Below, one piece after another: positions 35,794 through 48,419 of a DNA stretch of 64,000 nt. The DNA comes from Callipepla californica brunnescens. Taxonomy: Eukaryota > Chordata > Aves > Galliformes > Odontophoridae. Every line of letters begins with the position of its first letter. The first letter of the stretch is position 1. The position numbers and the translations under genes were made by a program. The stretch is from positions 8,000,467-8,064,466 of the forward strand of contig JALIRH010000001.1 in the NCBI GenBank assembly GCA_023055505.1, read 5' to 3'. Under the pieces are notes generated by a model. That model worked only from the letters and a program-made list of their open reading frames with translations. It did not search any database and was not told the DNA's origin.

Positions 35794-38700
35794 GAAAAAT
35801 GTATCTAAAAGGCAGTAAGGAACAGACTTTGAGACTTTTCTCTAGGAATCTCAACAGAAATTAAATAAGTCAGGCACATGCTTCACAAAGATTGCTTGCA
35901 TGTTTGAAGGCTATTGCAGTCAAAATAGGACAAATCTTGCTCTTATTTATATAGTACTGCAGCATATGAACCCTGAATGTCCCAGCTCAAGGCCAGCAAA
36001 GCTCTCAGTGGTTTGTGATTGAAATGATTTATTTTACAAGGAATAGTTTATTTCTGCTATGAAAATATGTGAAAGGTTTCTGAGTGCTTCCTATGACAAG
36101 GGCACTCTAGGCCACCATGGCATCAACCATGAACAAGTGCAGTGCAGATGCCTTCTGGAGTGACATTCCACAAACTATAATACTGTGCACATCTGCATGA
36201 GTGCTTTTGTAAGAATGAAACATTTACTTAGATCCAAGGGCAACTATAAATAATTCTCTGAATAAGAAGTGGAAAAGGACAGCAGAATCTGATGGACAGA
36301 AGTGAACACACACATGTAGTTAATATTACAAACAAGATGGGGTGGATTACATCCAGTTGAATTTCCTCTTTTGGTACCTATGGAAGAAAGAGACAATAAT
36401 TTCTACAAATTTTAGTAATAATACTGAGGATATTTTGGCACTGCTTCAGTTGAGCTCTCTAACACAAATAACATTACTGTGTGCATGAGGAGATGTACCT
36501 GCCTTCATGCTGGTCCAAGGCTATGAGCTTCCTATGCATGTGAAGTGGACTGTGCTTGGTGTCTGGGTAGGTCTTTCCCTTGACCCCTAGGAACAGTTGG
36601 GCCATCAGAGGACTATCCTGGCAGCTGCAGGATGCTAACTGAGTTATGCTGAATGGAGTGAAAATCAGCTTGTTCCAGAGACACAGTGCAAAGCCTCGTG
36701 TATTGTTAAAGAGAACTGTAAGACTAAAAATGTGAAAAGCAGATGTGAAGTGTGGCATCATGCAAGTACTACAATTTTTTTTATTCATGTTCAGGGATAT
36801 GAATCTCAGTTAAACTTTAGCAGTTTGAAGAAAAAGGAATGCCTGCTCTCTTTTTCTTTCCCTAGCAAGGTAAAAGAGAAATAAGGGTTGAAGATGAGCA
36901 GGTAAAAGGGGAAAAGTTGCTCCTTAACCTCAGCTCAAAAGATGGCATTGGGCCCAAAATCTCTGAAAGTCCTTGTTTTTCTAGATCTCGTCATCTTGCC
37001 AGCAGGTGAAGGGCAGCCACAGCTGCCACGTGTTGCAAATAGCACATGGCACCTGAGCATCTGTCATGCCTGCTCACATCCCAGGTAGAAGGTCACTCGC
37101 TGTACTCCCAGGGAGCACTATTTGTCTCACAGGAACGTGCCGCAGGCCAAAAGCCAGGCAATCGCAGGCTCCAGACTCAGATGACTGTTGTTAATAATTC
37201 CTTGTAGTTCACAACCTTTGTAACATGCTCTGGCTTCATTTCCCTAAGTATCTCAGCCGGCAGCTACTGGGAGATGTGCAAAAACTGAGATAAAATAAAT
37301 ATATTACTAAACAAATAGTCACTTCTGAAATGTAGATATTTCTGATTTTAAAGGACACAAACTTGAGTTTGCACTGTGATTTAGGACCTTGCACAGCGTT
37401 TATTGATGTGAGGGGAGTACAGAGCACAGTGTACTGGAACCCCTCCAACCTCACCCAGGCACTGGCAGCAGCAAGTGTAGTAAGAAAAAGCAGCACATTC
37501 CGGGTGGGTTCTCAGAACAACAGGATCCATACCAGTGAAACAATCTTGTGAATGTAGCCTCAGTCGTCTTAGCAATCCTAGAAAACTGGGAAAATGAGAC
37601 CTACTGGACTACTGAAAGATCAAATCTTTGGGGATGCATCCTAAATGATACCATGGAGATTTTTTCTCTTCATTGGCAACTATCATCTGCTGTGGGGGAA
37701 AAACCTGTAAACAACAAAAACCAAGTTTTTTAGATTAGCTTGTTTGCAGTCTCTGCTTACTCTGTTTCCAGAGAAGTGTGCTGCAGCTGTAGACACTGAG
37801 CATTTGAGAGGAATGACCGTATTAATTGCTAAGCCAGATTAAGAGTTTAAGTAAATGATAAGTTTGGAATTTCCTTCAATGCCTTATTTACGATACTTAC
37901 AGTAATGTTTTGAACTATGTACTGAACTTTTAGATCTGTCACAAGACTTTTCTTACTTTGCCTGGAGACACACAACATCTCAGCCTACTACCGTGAGATA
38001 TTTCGCTGTGCAATGTTGAGGATTTGTTCCCTCTCACTCAAATCAGGTGGGATTGTGTTTACAGAACAGTTTTGTTTTCAGTAAGCAGGAAGAATGAAAG
38101 TTAGGAAACAAATTTGGCTTTCCTAGGGTGAGGTGAATTTTACCTGGTGAAATTGTCTTGAAGTCAGTGAAAGGCTTAATGCTTTCCTGTATCTTAAAAA
38201 GAGCAAAGATAAATAATGGAGTTTGAGATGAGAGCTGCTATAGTGCTTGAGAAATAGAACCTGTGATGTACTACATAAAGGCAAAGTGAAAATTGATATA
38301 TTTAGAAAACAGGGACAAGGTTTTAGATACTGAAGCACTTCTTCAGTCAGAAGACTTATTGTAGATTTTTATATTGAGACATATTTGCTGAACTCTGAAA
38401 TGGGAGATATCACACAGAAGTTTTCTGAAAACTCTTGAGTACTGGTAGGAATTATATAAGAGAAGCCATTATGTCAACAGACTATCTACTGGAAGTTTGA
38501 CTATGTCAGAGATGGAATGGTGACGTGACAGTATATATGAGTTCTAAATATTGTTTGCTCCAGTATAACTTGTATTTTTGCATGAAAGTCTATAGATTTG
38601 GAGAACTTACAAAAGGGTTTTAGTCAAATAGTAGTGCAAAGGTGGCACAGAAACTTATGCTAGTTCATTAACTAACTGGAGTCACCCTGCCACTCTGACC

Positions 38701-39142
38701 TCTTTAGTAACCAAACAACTAGATAGATTGAAAGCCATCCATAAAGTTACACAAACTAAGTTGCCCTAAATAGTGTCATGCAAGTATGCTGTCAGTCTGA
38801 CTCTTCAACTTTGTGAGTGGTTATCACACGATACAGAGCAACCTCAAATTAGTAGTTGCAAGACCTAATTTGACTTTAAAATTGAAGTAACTAGTGAAAA
38901 AAGAAATACTGAAAGGAAAAATACAACAGCAAAAGAGATGGTGCTGTTCCTTCGCATTGTTTCTTACTGTTTCCACAAGCTCCAGGATGTTTCATTAAAA
39001 TAAGGCCTGCTTCATTAAAAAGACACATTAGTTAGCTAGGCTGAGTGTCATCTACCCAAACTTTAAGTGTCTAAAAGATAGACATTTAAGTCTGAGCTAC
39101 TCATTTTAGATTTATCCTAATAGATAGAAGATAAGAACAGAG

Positions 39143-39184
39143 TGATTCATGTGAGCTGTCTATGATGATTCATGTGAGCTGTCT
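39143..39184 (+). repeat. 19-bp direct repeat with 4-bp spacer
   Basis: TGATTCATGTGAGCTGTCT at 39143-39161 is repeated exactly at 39166-39184. It is a recent local duplication. Confidence 0.95.
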
Positions 39185-39613
39185 TTCAATCACTATCTTA
39201 ACACGAGTCAAATCTATCTCTGCCTATTTCTCCTCCTTGACTATAAAGAGAGTTTGGGGTGAATAGTTCAGGTTTAGATGTTTGAGTTTTAGATATGTAA
39301 ATTACGGTAGATTAAATCTAATCCTTCTTCTACTTTTCTGACAATACAGTTTATTTCATTATATTTTTTTTCTGAATTCACTGTATCTCAGTGGTAATAC
39401 TTCCTCAGCCTATCCTTGTGAATTGATTCTGCAGCATGGCAGATCAGAGGTTGCATAGCATCTTCTCATACTCAGTAATAGCAAATTGTTTCCAACAATT
39501 ACATCAGAAGCAAATATTTTGAAACATTCAACTGTCACTGACATTGCTTGTTTCCCTCATTTTTTCTTTCTTTGTTAATGTCATTTTAAACATAACTATA
39601 ATAAAATCTTATA

Positions 39614-39627
39614 ATATATATATATAC
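39614..39627. repeat. (AT)7 simple repeat
   Basis: Seven AT units within an AT-rich stretch. Confidence 0.9.
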
Positions 39628-39810
39628 TGCGTTTGATATTATTAAATTATTAAGTCATACACATAACAAACAAAAAAATATAATAGTAACAAAGATTTCA
39701 GTAGTGAAATAAATGCAGCAGTTTGTTCATTTTCTCACCTCACTCTCTGAGACTTGGCTTTAATGTGGGGAAGCTTTTTCAAGGGATGAAAGCAGAGCTC
39801 AGTTCCTTTC

Positions 39811-39855
39811 ATTGTTGATTCTCTGAGTTCCCTTGATTGTTGATTCTTTGAGTTT
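39811..39855 (+). repeat. 20-bp direct repeat, period 25
   Basis: ATTGTTGATTCTCTGAGTTC (39811-39830) recurs with two differences at 39836-39855. Confidence 0.9.
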
Positions 39856-40220
39856 TATATTTTCTCTGAACAACACTACTGGCTATTTTGGAAGCATTAA
39901 AAATAGCAGAAAACATGAGCAAGAAAGCAAGTATAGCAAATAAAATGGCTTATTTTCACACAATCCATGATGATTAGAAAATCATGACTGGCAATATTTG
40001 GCAAAAAAATTCCAGTAATACTTACCACAATACCGTACTTCTGGCCTTATTTCACACATCAACACTTCACAAAACAGCACAGATCAAGAAACTTCATCAA
40101 GCATATTTTTTCCTTCGTTATTAACTGCTACTGTAATACAAAAGTTCAAAATACACAGCCAGAAACATAAATAGCATTCTTTAGTTTTACCACGTTCACT
40201 TTTGTCAGTTATGTTAGGAG

Positions 40221-41350
40221 GATTACAGAATCACAAAATGATTGAGATTAAAAGGGACTGCTCGTGGTCATTTGGTTCAATCTCCTGCTCATGCAACAAC
40301 ACCCAGAGCAGGCTGCCCAGGACCAGATCTAGTTGGTTTTTGAAAGTATCCAAAGAGGAATCTTCACAGACTCCAAGTGATCTGTGCCAGTGTTCCATCA
40401 CCTGCAGAGCACAGAACTGCTGTCTGAAGGAACTGACTGTGCTCCAGTTTAAGACCACTTCCTCTTCTCCTGACACTGGGCACCACTGAAATGAGTTTGA
40501 CTCCCTCATCTTTGCCCCCTTTCTTCAGATATTTATAGACTTTCATAAGATCCACCCTGAACCTTCTCTTATCAGGGGTGAACATCCCCTACTCTCTCAG
40601 CTTTTCCTCCTGGGAAAGATGCTCCAGTCCCTTCATCACCTTCATAGTAATTCATCAAAATGTCTTCAGTATTTCCATTTCTCTTCTACCAGAAAGATCA
40701 GAACTGGGCACAGTATTCCAATTGTGGCATCAGCAATGTGGAGTAGAGGGGAAGGTCCTTCTCCTTTGACCAGCTAGCAATGCTTTTCCTAATGCAGCAC
40801 GGAATACCATTAGCCTTCTTTGTGGCAAAGACACACTGCTGACTCATGCTTAGCTTAATATCTACCAGGACCCCTCAGGTCAAAGCTACTTTCCAGCATG
40901 TCCTGGTGCCTGGCGTTGTTCCTCTCTAAGTGCAGAATTTAACATTTCCCCCTACCAAACTACATGAGATCTCCAGCTTCTTCAGGTCCTTCTGGATGGC
41001 AGCACAACAGTCTGGCTTGACACCCAGTTTTGAATCAGCTTCAGAGTTGCTGAGAGGGGCACTCTGTCCCATCACCCAGATAGTTAATGAAGATGTTAGA
41101 GAAGACTGGATGCAGCGTTATTCTTGGAGTACACCACAGATTACTGGCCTCCAATTAGACATTGTATTAGTGATTAACATGCATGCAGCTCTTCAGCCAA
41201 TTCTCAATCTACCCCTCTGCCTACACATACACCAATGCTTTTGCAAGATTACTGGGAGAGAGTGTCAAAAGCCTTGCTGACAATAACCACTGCTCTCCTC
41301 TCATCAACCAGCTTAGTCAATTCATTGTAGTTTATCAAGTTGGTCAAGCA
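40221..41350 (-). mobile_element. CR1 LINE, 3' half (second half of reverse transcriptase to tail)
   Basis: The reversed sequence starts near 41350 with 'ELTKLVDERRAVVIV' (the LTKWLDEGRAVDVVYLD region). It runs through an 'ADDSKLG'-like step, which directly follows the PQGS/YADD part. At about 40790-40860 it gives MSQQC and 'KKANGIPCCIRKSIAS', then 'LYSTLLMPQLEYCAQF', and the C-terminal region 'GLKLEHSQFLQTAVLC' with 'MEHWHRSLGVCEDSSLDTF' (40231-40440). It ends with the octamer tail ATTTTGTGATTCTGTAATCC. It is about 1.13 kb and broken by frameshifts and stops. Catalytic residues of the YADD box lie in a damaged part, so no active enzyme is possible. This is the longest CR1 piece with a 3' end in the window. 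Confidence 0.95.
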
Positions 41351-41465
41351 AATGTTGATTTAACATATGTTAAATATTTATTTTATTACATGTATATGTT
41401 GTATCTCTTTAGAGCGTGTGTTACCATAAGACTTGCGGATGACAATAATTGTGGGTTTTTTCAGA
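41351..41465. other. Short AT-rich spacer between two CR1 copies
   Basis: About 115 bases without CR1 similarity. They may be the original host sequence between two insertions. Confidence 0.6.
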
Positions 41466-41795
41466 GCTGGGTTGCCACAGCCTGAGTTTTGCATTCAGAT
41501 TGGAGATCCCTGTCTTTTTTGTACCGAGGAACCCAGTTCTGGACACAATACTCCAGGTGAGGCCTCACCAGGGCAGAGTAGAGGGGGAGGATCACCTCAC
41601 TCGACCTTCTGACCATGGTCTTTTTAATGCACCCCAGGATACCATTGTCCTTCTTGGCCACCAGGGCTGCTGGGTTATGGCCAGCCTGTCATCCACCAGG
41701 ACACCCAGGTCCCTCTCCTCAGAGCTCCTCTCCAGCAGACCATCTCCCAGCCTGTACCGGCGCATGCTGTTATTCCTCCCTAGGTGCAAGACTCA
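41466..41795 (-). mobile_element. CR1 LINE fragment (C-terminal reverse transcriptase region)
   Basis: The minus strand gives MHLGRNNS, 'RRYRLGDGLLERSSEERDLG', VLVDDRL (41789 to about 41680). After a frameshift come [16 protein letters not shown] and then '[20 protein letters not shown]' and [13 protein letters not shown] (41661 to 41500). These are hallmark CR1 reverse-transcriptase C-terminal blocks, well preserved. The piece lacks the final C-terminus and 3' tail. It overlaps in content with the CR1 copy at 40.2-41.35 kb (both contain the KKANGI and [13 protein letters not shown] region), so the two are separate insertions, this one being closer to consensus. Confidence 0.95.
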
Positions 41796-41811
41796 AAGAC
41801 TCAAAGACTCA
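41788..41811 (+). repeat. (AAGACTCA)3 at the CR1 edge
   Basis: Three perfect 8-base units sit exactly at the 5' boundary of the CR1 fragment. The first unit overlaps the end of the CR1 similarity. This is probably junction sequence expanded after or during insertion. Confidence 0.95.
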
Positions 41812-43532
41812 TTTGTTCTTGTATATGTTAATCTGGATAGTGAACAAAACACAACTTCATTTGAAGTCAATAGAAAAACATATGGGTAAAATGCAGGAAT
41901 CTGAGAAGGACTACAGAGATCTATGGTGAATTTCCATTAACCTCCATGCTGAAGAGAGGATGAAGGCTTTGCTTCACTACAAATTTTGAAGTTTGGAATA
42001 TGCAGGGCTGAAGCAAAAGATTGGGCTGCATTCTGAAAATGCAGTTGCATTCAAAAGTAGGCTGAAAACTTCTTATTTAGAAATCTCATTGAAAAATTCT
42101 CCAGAATCTGTTCAGCTCCATTAGTAATTCAGCTTAAATAAAAGAACACCTTTCAAGAAATATACATTTTGTCAAAAACTGCCTGAACAATTCTGCCCTG
42201 TGTTTAGAGAGGCCATTTAAAGATAGGTCTAAAGGCATTTTTAGAATTGCAAATTAAGGGAAATCTATTTACTTGAGAAGTGTAGATCCATAAATAATGC
42301 TGAACTTCTATCTTCATCTGGCAACAACTGGTATTTCTGACAAGTTGCAATTACTTTTCAAGGACAAAAGCTGCATGTGACTTTTCATGACAAACCTTTC
42401 AATTCCTACTCAGAACTCAGCAACCTTTCTGTTCCTGACCTCTGCTATGGAGATACTTACTTTTTCTTTTTTCTTCCCCCAGCTACCTGACCTTTTGTAG
42501 AAAAAAAAAAGATAATTCTAACAAGTAAGACATGTACTACAAAAAATTTACTTACAGATCTGCCTGTAAAGCAGCTCTGCTATCAGTTTGTATCTCTGCT
42601 TAATTATAGTCTCCCCATTTCCCTCCGCTATCCATAATCATTGATGATTATTTTCTACTGTTTCAGATTGGACAGAAAAATTCTCCTCTGGAAAATATCC
42701 TTGCATTTTTACATATCTGAACAGTGTCTTGCTCACAGTTGAAGCAATAATAATAACAGGGAGCACTTAACTAGACTTAACAGGATTTGAAAGTGGCTTT
42801 GTAGAGAAATGGTACTTTAATCTGGGACTAATTGAGAAGGAGCAAAAATATGTTAAAAATTCTGAATTGATTTCCATTCTTTGATAAGACTCCCATTTCC
42901 CCATTTAAATAAGTGCATAGTAACTATTTGTGAGAAACTGAAAAATGCAGTTTATTTTAGTGGATTAAACAACTGCAGCTGAAATAATTCCAGACTCAGA
43001 GTAACAAGAGTTGAAGAAACTATCTTCTCAGTGAGTATTTGCTGGAATTCAAGAAGTCTAATACACATTTTAATACGTTATTATCAGATTTTTAAGGTAC
43101 TAGAAGTATAAAAATCCTTCAGATGATTTCTCTTTGATAAACAGCTTCTAGAAACAGGTCGGTTTTTCAGCTCAGTATCTGTTCACTTTCTCTGAAAATC
43201 ATACCAGACTGGTGTTTTCTATTTTACAGTCTTTCTAAGGCAAATACAGGCCACAGTGAAAATACAAATGATGAATATCTGAAACTCAGTTTTGGTCTGT
43301 CCTTACAAGCCAATTCCAAGAGGCAGAACATTACATATATGCAACACATCAGCCATCAGACTGCCATGTGATTTCTGGCACTTCAAATACAACCTATCAG
43401 GGCACAGGAAAAAGAGATCAATAATCCAGGCAGTTTCAATTTGGAATTGTTTAAAAGTCTCAGATATAAGTTATTTTGATTATTCTGTACTTAACAAATA
43501 AGAAATCCCCAAGGCTTTGTTGTCTGGAAAAA

Positions 43533-43558
43533 TTTCAACATATTCTTTCAACATATTC
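43533..43558 (+). repeat. 13-bp perfect tandem repeat
   Basis: TTTCAACATATTC is present twice in direct succession. Confidence 0.95.
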
Positions 43559-43750
43559 TAGTTAGAGAAGATACACCAATAGTTGATAACTCAATAATTT
43601 TTCATGGAAGAAACACAATTCTTGAATGGATTTGACTAATTCAATTTAAAATATGAAAGCAACCTCAAGTCAATTTTATGTGCAACGTACATGTATGATT
43701 TCAAAAGAAACAATAATTATCTGAAAAAAAAATTAAAAAAGATGCATGCA

Positions 43751-43797
43751 AAAAACAAACAAACAAACAAACAAAAACCAACCAAACAAACAAAAAA
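43751..43797. repeat. (AAAC)n microsatellite
   Basis: AAAC units with a central CCAACC interruption, preceded by an A-rich tract. Likely length-variable. Confidence 0.93.
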
Positions 43798-44760
43798 TAC
43801 AACCAGCATCTGTACTGCAGATAAGTGTACACATCATCTTTCTATATTTCAGCCTGAGAATTCCTAAAAGCACCTTAGAGTGATTAATGCTTTCCTCCAC
43901 TGATGTGTTGAGCTTGACCAAGATTTCTGATCAAGCAATGCATTTTTCAGAATCACTAGTTTGGTGGTCAGAAAACATTTCCTTAAGCATGGAAAGAAGG
44001 CTGCCTGAAGATGCTGAATATTTTCCTGCTCTGCAGCAAAGGGTTGTGGGAGATTTTATCACGAGGTTAATCACTTATGGATGGAGGAGTTTTCAGGTCT
44101 TCTAAACACTTTGTTCTTCATTTTCTGTAACCAGGAAGGAAAAGAAATTTAAAATGTCTCAGTCAGCTCCTTTTATGTTGGAGTCATATTCCTATTATAA
44201 ATTGTAACAGTGCTTCAAGGAAGTTATATTGAGTTATGTTAATTGTGTGTGCACAGACAATTGGGTTTTGCATCTACTTTTTCCAACTTCTCAGATACTA
44301 TGTTGTAGAAAAATACAGCATTTCATATTACCTTTGGAGTTTGTTGAGGGCATTACATTTTCCATTGAAAATGTTGCTAGTACTCTATTCAGTTGTTTGC
44401 TTATTGCCATTCGTTTGACAAGTAGGATTCAGCTAGTGGTTGGAACTACAGAGATGGGATGCCCAGATCTGTAGAAGTGAGACAGACAACAGCAGTGCAA
44501 CACTATGAAACCTTTCCCGTCCTACAAATGGCAGTGCTGACTGGAAAGAATCATGTCCCACCAATGGATCTCAGAGGGAACCATGATGAATCATCTCTTC
44601 TGCCCTCATCCAAAGTAAACACTTCTATAAGGAGACATTCTGCGGCCCACTCAAGAGCACTAGTACCAGCCATCTACCAGCTATTTATGACATGTCTTCT
44701 GAGATGAATTTTAAAAGATATCAAGCACCTAATTCTTTTTGAAATCATGTTGTATGATAG

Positions 44761-44785
44761 TGTTTGTTTGCTTGTTTGTTTGTTT
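44761..44785. repeat. (TGTT)n microsatellite
   Basis: Six TGTT-type units with one C interruption, followed by an AATTAATTAATTAA palindromic stretch. Confidence 0.93.
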
Positions 44786-45508
44786 AATATTAAATTAATT
44801 AATTAAGCATAGAGAAATTCATAGGTCCCTGTGGAAAACATACTGTTTCTAAATAATTCAAAGATAATGTTTTAAAGGTTCCAGTATGGCTCTCCATACA
44901 ATATTGACAGCCCTAGCTGTACTGAAAGGTTGATTAAATAGTTACCAGAAGGAAATAAGCCATTAGGAGAAACAATAAAAGGGATAAGCAATGAATAAAT
45001 CCAGAGAAGGTGAAGTTAAATTGAAATCTAGGCAATAAGAAAAAAATATCACTTAATCATTCGATTAAATGAGAATTCAATGGATGGATGAACTTTTTAT
45101 TGTTTCCTGATACAGTATAACATATGTGTGGAGTAGACTTCCTCAGAAGGTAACAAAATGCAGTCTCTGCATTTATGAACCCTGAGCATGCTATTAACTG
45201 TCTGCTTTCCCAGACATAGATTTTAATACATGCACAATGAGAAACATTTTTCTGTCTCAGGCATTTTCAAAACGTACATCAGTATAAAAGCATTGCAAAG
45301 TCAATGCCCACAAAAGGTATTAAATGGAAATCCAGGCATAGGGCAGAGATTTAGGATACTCTGAGTAAACATCCTACAGCAGTCAGAAAGTAGTGAGTGC
45401 TAGATATCTTGTCCCCTGCAACTTAAGCACTGCATCTAAGAAAGATGTGGCTCTTCCATCTATTTATTCCCTGTGCTTGACCTTATTCTCTTATTTTCTG
45501 CTCTGGTC

Positions 45509-45521
45509 TTTTTTTTTTTTT
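45509..45521. repeat. T13 homopolymer
   Basis: Thirteen T residues in a pyrimidine-rich setting. Confidence 0.9.
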
Positions 45522-48374
45522 CTGGGAATTCTTGGCCTGATCATAAATTTTAACTGATCTCTTCTAAAGCTCAACTTAGCTTATTTATAACTGTAAATAA
45601 ATGTATGAGTGTCAACATTTATTAAACAGCCTCTTGTTCTGCCTTTTCTATACGAGATTAAGTGTTTGACTTTCTTTCCCTTACTGTTACATGCTACATA
45701 GTTTTGAGTGGAAAGTCTGCCTTCACATAGTCTTTATGAACTAGCTGTGATTTTTTTAAGTATAATGCCTTCCTATTTGCCATTTTTTCAGTACTCAGTC
45801 GTATAAACTCCTGATAAGAAACTTTGTTATGTATAAACACACACTATGATATCTGTTTTAAACAAAAGAAGAATTTAATCTGTTTGATTTTTAATCATCT
45901 CTTGTCTTTTCAATTTTGTTCATCCTGTAGACTCTGAATTCCCAGTACAATCAATTCTAAAGTGAATGAAAGAAGGGCCCTTACTAATTATGTCTCAAAT
46001 TGGCTCTTTTAAAATAAACTACCGATTACTACTAAAATTGACAGCTCCACTCAAGACTAAAATTGACCAGGTAAAGAATATTTTCAGTATTCTCAATATT
46101 GCCTTTTTGGAATTGTATTTATAGTTTCATGATGCTGCATCATTTCATAATTCTTACGGATCTCATCTGCATTTCTATGTGTTGTTTAGTATGCTCATTA
46201 ACCTCCCTCAGTACTTACTCTCAGAGAAAGTCTTAGTGTTTGTAGAAAGAGAAAGAAAGAGGGATGGATGCTTTTCTTTCCAGGCCAGGATACTGTTTTC
46301 CTCTTGGACCTATCTCCTTGCTCTGTTTCTGTTTGCATTTGTGAAGTTCAGTTTTTCCCCTCACCAGATGGTCTTTTGCATCACATGACATCTGAATTAC
46401 ATTTACAGGTGCAGGCTACATGCACAGCGAGTATCCAGGTAGCTGCCAGTTATGTATTAAAGATTTGAATGTTACTAGCAACTGTAATTAACAGTATATG
46501 AATTATGTATTCACGTCTTTTCATTGTGACCAGCTAGATGAAATGCTTAGAGACAGTGCAAGCTAGCATCTCTTTGAGAGAATACACTATCTAAAGTATT
46601 TCTAATTTGTGAAAGAAACAACCTTTACAGAGCTATAATTAAACATCAGTGAGATACTTTTCCATCATCAACAAACTACTAGTAAACCGTCCATTCAACC
46701 AAAAAGATACCAATTTAAATGGAAGGTGATTGTAATGTTTATTTACGTGGATACTGATCTAGTTCAAATGAGTGTTAAGCTGAGCTCTTTTAAACAATTT
46801 CATCTAAGCAACCATGAACATCTTTCCAGTAACACAGATAGCAGCTGAGGTGTAGTGAGATGATCGTTCTTAAGAGAAAAACAGTTAATGACATCACTAA
46901 AATAAATATTTTCTGGAATTTCTGTCAGGAAGCATCTTTTAGATCCTATTTACTTTCTTACGTAAAGTCTGTTTTTCCTCAAACTTTTACTAAGATTAAG
47001 AAAATAAATTTGACTGTTCTGTGTTACATAAATTCACATAAAACTCTATATACTCAAAAATATATACCACCTTTTCTCCATTAATTTACTTGGACTGTTA
47101 TAAGCAAATATTAGAGTAATTAAGGAAAGCACAGACGATAAAGTAAGGGAAATCCCCTTATTTCTTAAAATATCTGATTGGGGAACTGAAAAATTCTAGA
47201 AAACTTTAAAATTTTGGGTGGTCCATTTGCTTATATACGTGATTAAGTGCCTTTCAGTGATGCATGAAAGTGAGCAGCCAGTCACAAGCAAGTACTACAG
47301 GCATCTCATGCCTTGTTGTGGGAAACTGTAAGGTGGGGTCAGGGAGCCTGGGGATTGAGAATGACTCCAGTTTCTCATGTTGACTCTCACTGATGGGAAG
47401 GGAGAGAACTGTAAACTGTTGGGTTTAGGATGGCCCTGCTGAGCCAGCTGCTCTGGGGAAAAGAGGAAGAGTTAAGCTTATGTTATGCAATGACTTTTCC
47501 CTGCATCTCTCTTGGGACTTCTCTGCCCTAGTTCCATATCCTTTATCTTTCCTCCAGGGAGTTGTTCCTTACTCGTTCTGGGCTTGATCCCAGAAGTTCT
47601 GGAATGCTAAGAAATAGTGGAAGAGATTTTCACTAATTTTAGTAGGCTTGGGAAATGCTTCTGTTTGAATAAGCCTAAGTTTACAGTAAATTCAAGTCAC
47701 TCATTTGACTAACAACCCTCGTTAATGTTGGAAATGTGCCTGAGAGAGATCACTCTTTCCTTTCTCTGGTCAACCTTCCTGCCTATTCAGATTCATCAAC
47801 CCAAATACCTATTTAATATTTTCTTTCTTCACAGTTCATTCTGATGATAATAATATTTTCCCATAATGTGTTCCCTCTAACAGTAATTTACTATCCCTAA
47901 TTCTGCAAAGGAAAACTGAAAAATAGAGTCTTTCCTTCAAGGTCAGGTAGTGACTAGATCCAGGAACTCCTGAATCCCTGCCCTAAACCAATGTAGATAT
48001 CATAAAACCATAAAATTGTGTGTGTGTTTCACATCAATAGCTGCTATTAAATCACTTCCTTCTGCACAATTTTGAGGCCTGTATATCCTGCTCATTTTGT
48101 TCCTTGTTCCTTTTCATGCTGCCAAAATACCTAGAGAATGAAATCCTATTTCACATCGAATTTAATAGGAACATTTATTGTTATTTTTACTGACTTCTTA
48201 GTGTTAGAATTTATGTATTGATGAATATATCTAGAAACTAGTAAGACATTTTAAAAATTGAGTGTATTTTAATTACTTCACTGCAAGGCTGTTTCAAATC
48301 TTTGTGGAGTTTTATTTTGTCTTCATGTTTCCTTTATGCTTCTACAAGAAATCCAATAGAGAAAAAGTCACCAG

Positions 48375-48419
48375 TTTGCTTGTTTGTTCTTTGTTTGGTT
48401 GTTTGGTTTGTTTTTTTTT
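48375..48419. repeat. TTTG-rich simple repeat
   Basis: Irregular TTTG/GGTTG units ending in a T9 run. Confidence 0.85.

Larger units (their letters stand above)
33796..40220. other. Unique AT-rich DNA, no supported gene
   Basis: No gene or clear transposon is seen over more than 6 kb. Open frames are short and overlap on opposite strands (for example 36474-36788 and 37236-37575). A GC-richer block with CpGs and a CACGTG E-box lies at about 36940-37170. Local tandem repeats are at 34391-34413, 39143-39184 and 39811-39855; simple repeats are at 35756-35793 and 39614-39627. Confidence 0.6.

Noticed and set aside
39143..39184. Short direct repeats as a CRISPR array
   Set aside because: Only two units with a 4-base spacer in vertebrate-type DNA; this is a local duplication.
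40231..40509. Open frames on both strands around 40.2-41.3 kb
   Set aside because: They lie inside a CR1 copy; the minus-strand ones are ORF2 remnants and the plus-strand ones are antisense by-products.
41449..41929. 146- and 104-codon plus-strand open frames
   Set aside because: They are antisense to the CR1 reverse-transcriptase fragment and run past its edge by chance.
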